Source of the DNA: Catenovulum agarivorans YM01
Lineage (GTDB): Bacteria; Pseudomonadota; Gammaproteobacteria; Enterobacterales; Alteromonadaceae
Assembly (NCBI RefSeq): GCF_000281085.1
Contig: NZ_AJWM01000076.1
Coordinates: 1 to 64,000 of the forward strand
Reading direction: 5' to 3'
DNA length: 64,000 bases
Position numbers and translations under genes: made by a program
Notes under the pieces: generated by a model
The model's input: the letters and a program-made list of their open reading frames with translations, nothing else
Databases searched by the model: none
Told to the model about the DNA's origin: nothing
In this document: positions 62,323 to 64,000 of the stretch, one piece after another
Position numbering within the stretch: position 1 is the first letter of the stretch
Layout of the letters: the number at the start of each line of letters is the position of its first letter

Positions 62323-64000
62323 GTGGACTCTGGAGTTATCAGTTTATGTATTGTTGCTAAGCTCAATAATATTGCATTAGACGCAACTTATGTAGAGAAA
62401 CAATTTGGTCAATCTGGTCATTTGTTAACCTCGACCGATTTGATTAGGGCGGCTAAAAGTGTCAACTTTAAAGCTAGATGTGCGCAATTCATAATCAAGC
62501 CTCAAAAGCACTTATTTACATCGAGAGTACTTCCCTTAATTGCAGAAACGAAGGACGGTCAATATATTGTTGTGGCAAAAATGTCAGAGCAAGACTGTGA
62601 AACTCGATTTTTGATTCACGATCCCATTCAACAAAAAGCTCTGAATTTATCCCAAGCTGATTTATTTGAAAAAATATCAGGCACAGTCATATTGGTCACT
62701 AAGCGAGAAAGTTTTCTGAGTGATATTACGTCTTTTGATATTAAACGGTTTATACCTGCTTTTAAAAAATACAAAAAGATCTTTTACGATGTATTAGTTG
62801 CGTCATTTATTATTCAAATATTTGCACTTGCTACTCCATTATTTTTTCAAGTCGTTATGGATAAGGTGTTAGTGCACAACGGGCTTAATACCCTCAATGT
62901 GTTAGCTATAGGTTTTTTTGCGATTGCTATTTTTGACGTCATTCTTAATGGCATCCGGAATTATGTATTTAGTCACACCACAACTCGCGTTGACGTAGAG
63001 CTAGGCGCCAAGCTTTATAAGCACTTGGTTTCACTTCCTCTAAATTATTTTGAAAGCCGACAAGTTGGACAAACGGTAGCTCGTGTACATGAACTAGATA
63101 GTATTCGTCAGTTTATTACTGGAACTGCCTTAACCTTATGTATTGACTTGCTTTTTACTATTGTTTTTTTTGCTGTCATGTTTTATTACAGCACAACCTT
63201 GGCGTTAGTAGTGTTAGCTAGTATTCCATTATATATTCTACTTTCAGTGTTAATTACCCCAACTCTGCGACAACGGGTCGATGAAAAGTTTAAGCAAGGC
63301 GCGCGTAATCAATCGTTTTTAGTCGAATCTATTACAGGCGTCGAAACAGTCAAAGCTTGCTCCTTAGAACCACAAATGCAACGTAACTGGGAAGATAAGC
63401 TTGCAAGTTATGTCTCAGCTTCTTTTAAAGCACAAAACCTAGGTAATATTTCTAACCAAATTGCGAGTTTTATCAATAAACTTACCACATTAGGTATTGT
63501 TTGGTTTGGCGCCCATGCTGTTATGAATGGTGAAATGACAGTTGGTCAGCTGGTTGCGTTTAACATGTTGGCAGGGAGAATTAGTGGGCCTATTTTAAAA
63601 TTAGTCCAAATTTGGCAAGATTTTCAACAAGCACAAATATCGGTTCAACGTCTTGGCGACATCTTAAATATCCCTACTGAAAATCAGCATAATCCAAGTC
63701 TAAGTGCGTTGCCCAGTATAAAAGGCAATATAACGTTTAACAATATCCATTTTAGATACCAACCCAATACGCCTTTAGTGCTAAACAATATTAACTTGAA
63801 TGTCCAAGCTGGTGAAATTATCGGTATTGTGGGCGCTTCAGGCTCAGGTAAAAGTACTTTAACTAAGTTAGTCCAGCGATTTTACACGCCAGAATCGGGA
63901 CAAGTAAAACTAGATGGTATTGACATTCATTCAGCCGATATCAGTTGGTTAAGACAAAATGTTGGCGTGGTGTTACAAAGCAGTTTTCTGTTTAACCGCA
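62323..64000 (+). CDS. HlyB-type type I secretion ABC exporter (partial)
   Basis: Runs off the window end; 559 codons are visible. The start is GTG 62323, forced by a stop at 62314. The first residues VDSGVIS align with the start of the HlyB C39-like domain, where the catalytic Cys is replaced (here Ser), so it does not process its substrate. The transmembrane part aligns closely with HlyB (FFQVVMDKVLVH, VELGAKLYKHL, QSFLVESITG). Walker A is GASGSGKST, with VGVVLQSSFLFN ahead of the cut. It should export an RTX-type protein through the envelope. Confidence 0.93.
   Translation, partial: MDSGVISLCIVAKLNNIALDATYVEKQFGQSGHLLTSTDLIRAAKSVNFKARCAQFIIKPQKHLFTSRVLPLIAETKDGQYIVVAKMSEQDCETRFLIHDPIQQKALNLSQADLFEKISGTVILVTKRESFLSDITSFDIKRFIPAFKKYKKIFYDVLVASFIIQIFALATPLFFQVVMDKVLVHNGLNTLNVLAIGFFAIAIFDVILNGIRNYVFSHTTTRVDVELGAKLYKHLVSLPLNYFESRQVGQTVARVHELDSIRQFITGTALTLCIDLLFTIVFFAVMFYYSTTLALVVLASIPLYILLSVLITPTLRQRVDEKFKQGARNQSFLVESITGVETVKACSLEPQMQRNWEDKLASYVSASFKAQNLGNISNQIASFINKLTTLGIVWFGAHAVMNGEMTVGQLVAFNMLAGRISGPILKLVQIWQDFQQAQISVQRLGDILNIPTENQHNPSLSALPSIKGNITFNNIHFRYQPNTPLVLNNINLNVQAGEIIGIVGASGSGKSTLTKLVQRFYTPESGQVKLDGIDIHSADISWLRQNVGVVLQSSFLFNR

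Noticed and set aside
1-64000. tRNA or rRNA genes
   Set aside because: No cloverleaf with conserved arms and no rRNA signature stretches were recognised on either strand.

Overview
The window looks like a chromosomal segment of a marine, polysaccharide-degrading gammaproteobacterium of the Alteromonadales (Catenovulum or Alteromonadaceae-like). This is inferred from the AT-rich DNA, the large TonB-dependent receptors beside glycoside hydrolases, GPH sugar transporters, 6S RNA beside ygfB-pepP-ubiH-ubiI, ygiM beside ygiF, and dusB-fis-purH-purD.

Layout. 1-23.6 kb is an arabinan/arabinoside utilisation locus. It holds a large modular GH43 lipoprotein, two tandem TonB-dependent receptors, three more GH43 enzymes, a GH127 beta-L-arabinofuranosidase, two GPH sugar symporters, a PuuC-like aldehyde dehydrogenase, two paralogous orphan lipoproteins, and a FadR-type GntR regulator at the distal end. 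Four copies of the palindrome TAGTAWTACTA sit upstream of locus genes and fit the FadR-subfamily operator form, so the locus is probably one local regulon. 23.7-28.7 kb is a conserved block: 6S RNA, ygfB, pepP, ubiH, ubiI. 29-37 kb holds putA, then a hybrid histidine kinase with an ethylene-receptor-type membrane domain followed by a REC-GGDEF diguanylate cyclase, and ygiM. 37.7-47.6 kb holds the CYTH-CHAD protein, zur, glgX, a beta-propeller protein, a catalytically dead Nudix regulator and a GH3 glucosidase. 47.6-51.6 kb is an accessory patch bracketed by ~330-bp direct repeats: a BlaR1/BlaI-like pair with a 59-bp perfect palindromic operator, and a YefM/YoeB toxin-antitoxin pair whose toxin is frameshifted in a run of eight C. 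51.6-56 kb is purD, purH, fis and dusB. 57.5-62 kb is an operon of a DUF3859 gene, a two-TM protein with a CARF-like C-terminus, murB, birA and coaX. The window ends inside an HlyB-type ABC exporter.

Best candidate for an undescribed system: the 57526-59256 pair. The second protein combines an N-terminal domain resembling the CRISPR-associated Csx16 family, two membrane helices, and a C-terminal Rossmann-like domain with the CARF signature DITGGK. No cas gene or CRISPR array is present, and the gene is translationally coupled to murB. It could be a membrane effector responding to a cyclic oligonucleotide or another nucleotide.

The intergenic regions also carry two families of long imperfect palindromes (A and B). 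They occur mostly as B-A composites, share an internal architecture and carry swappable modules.
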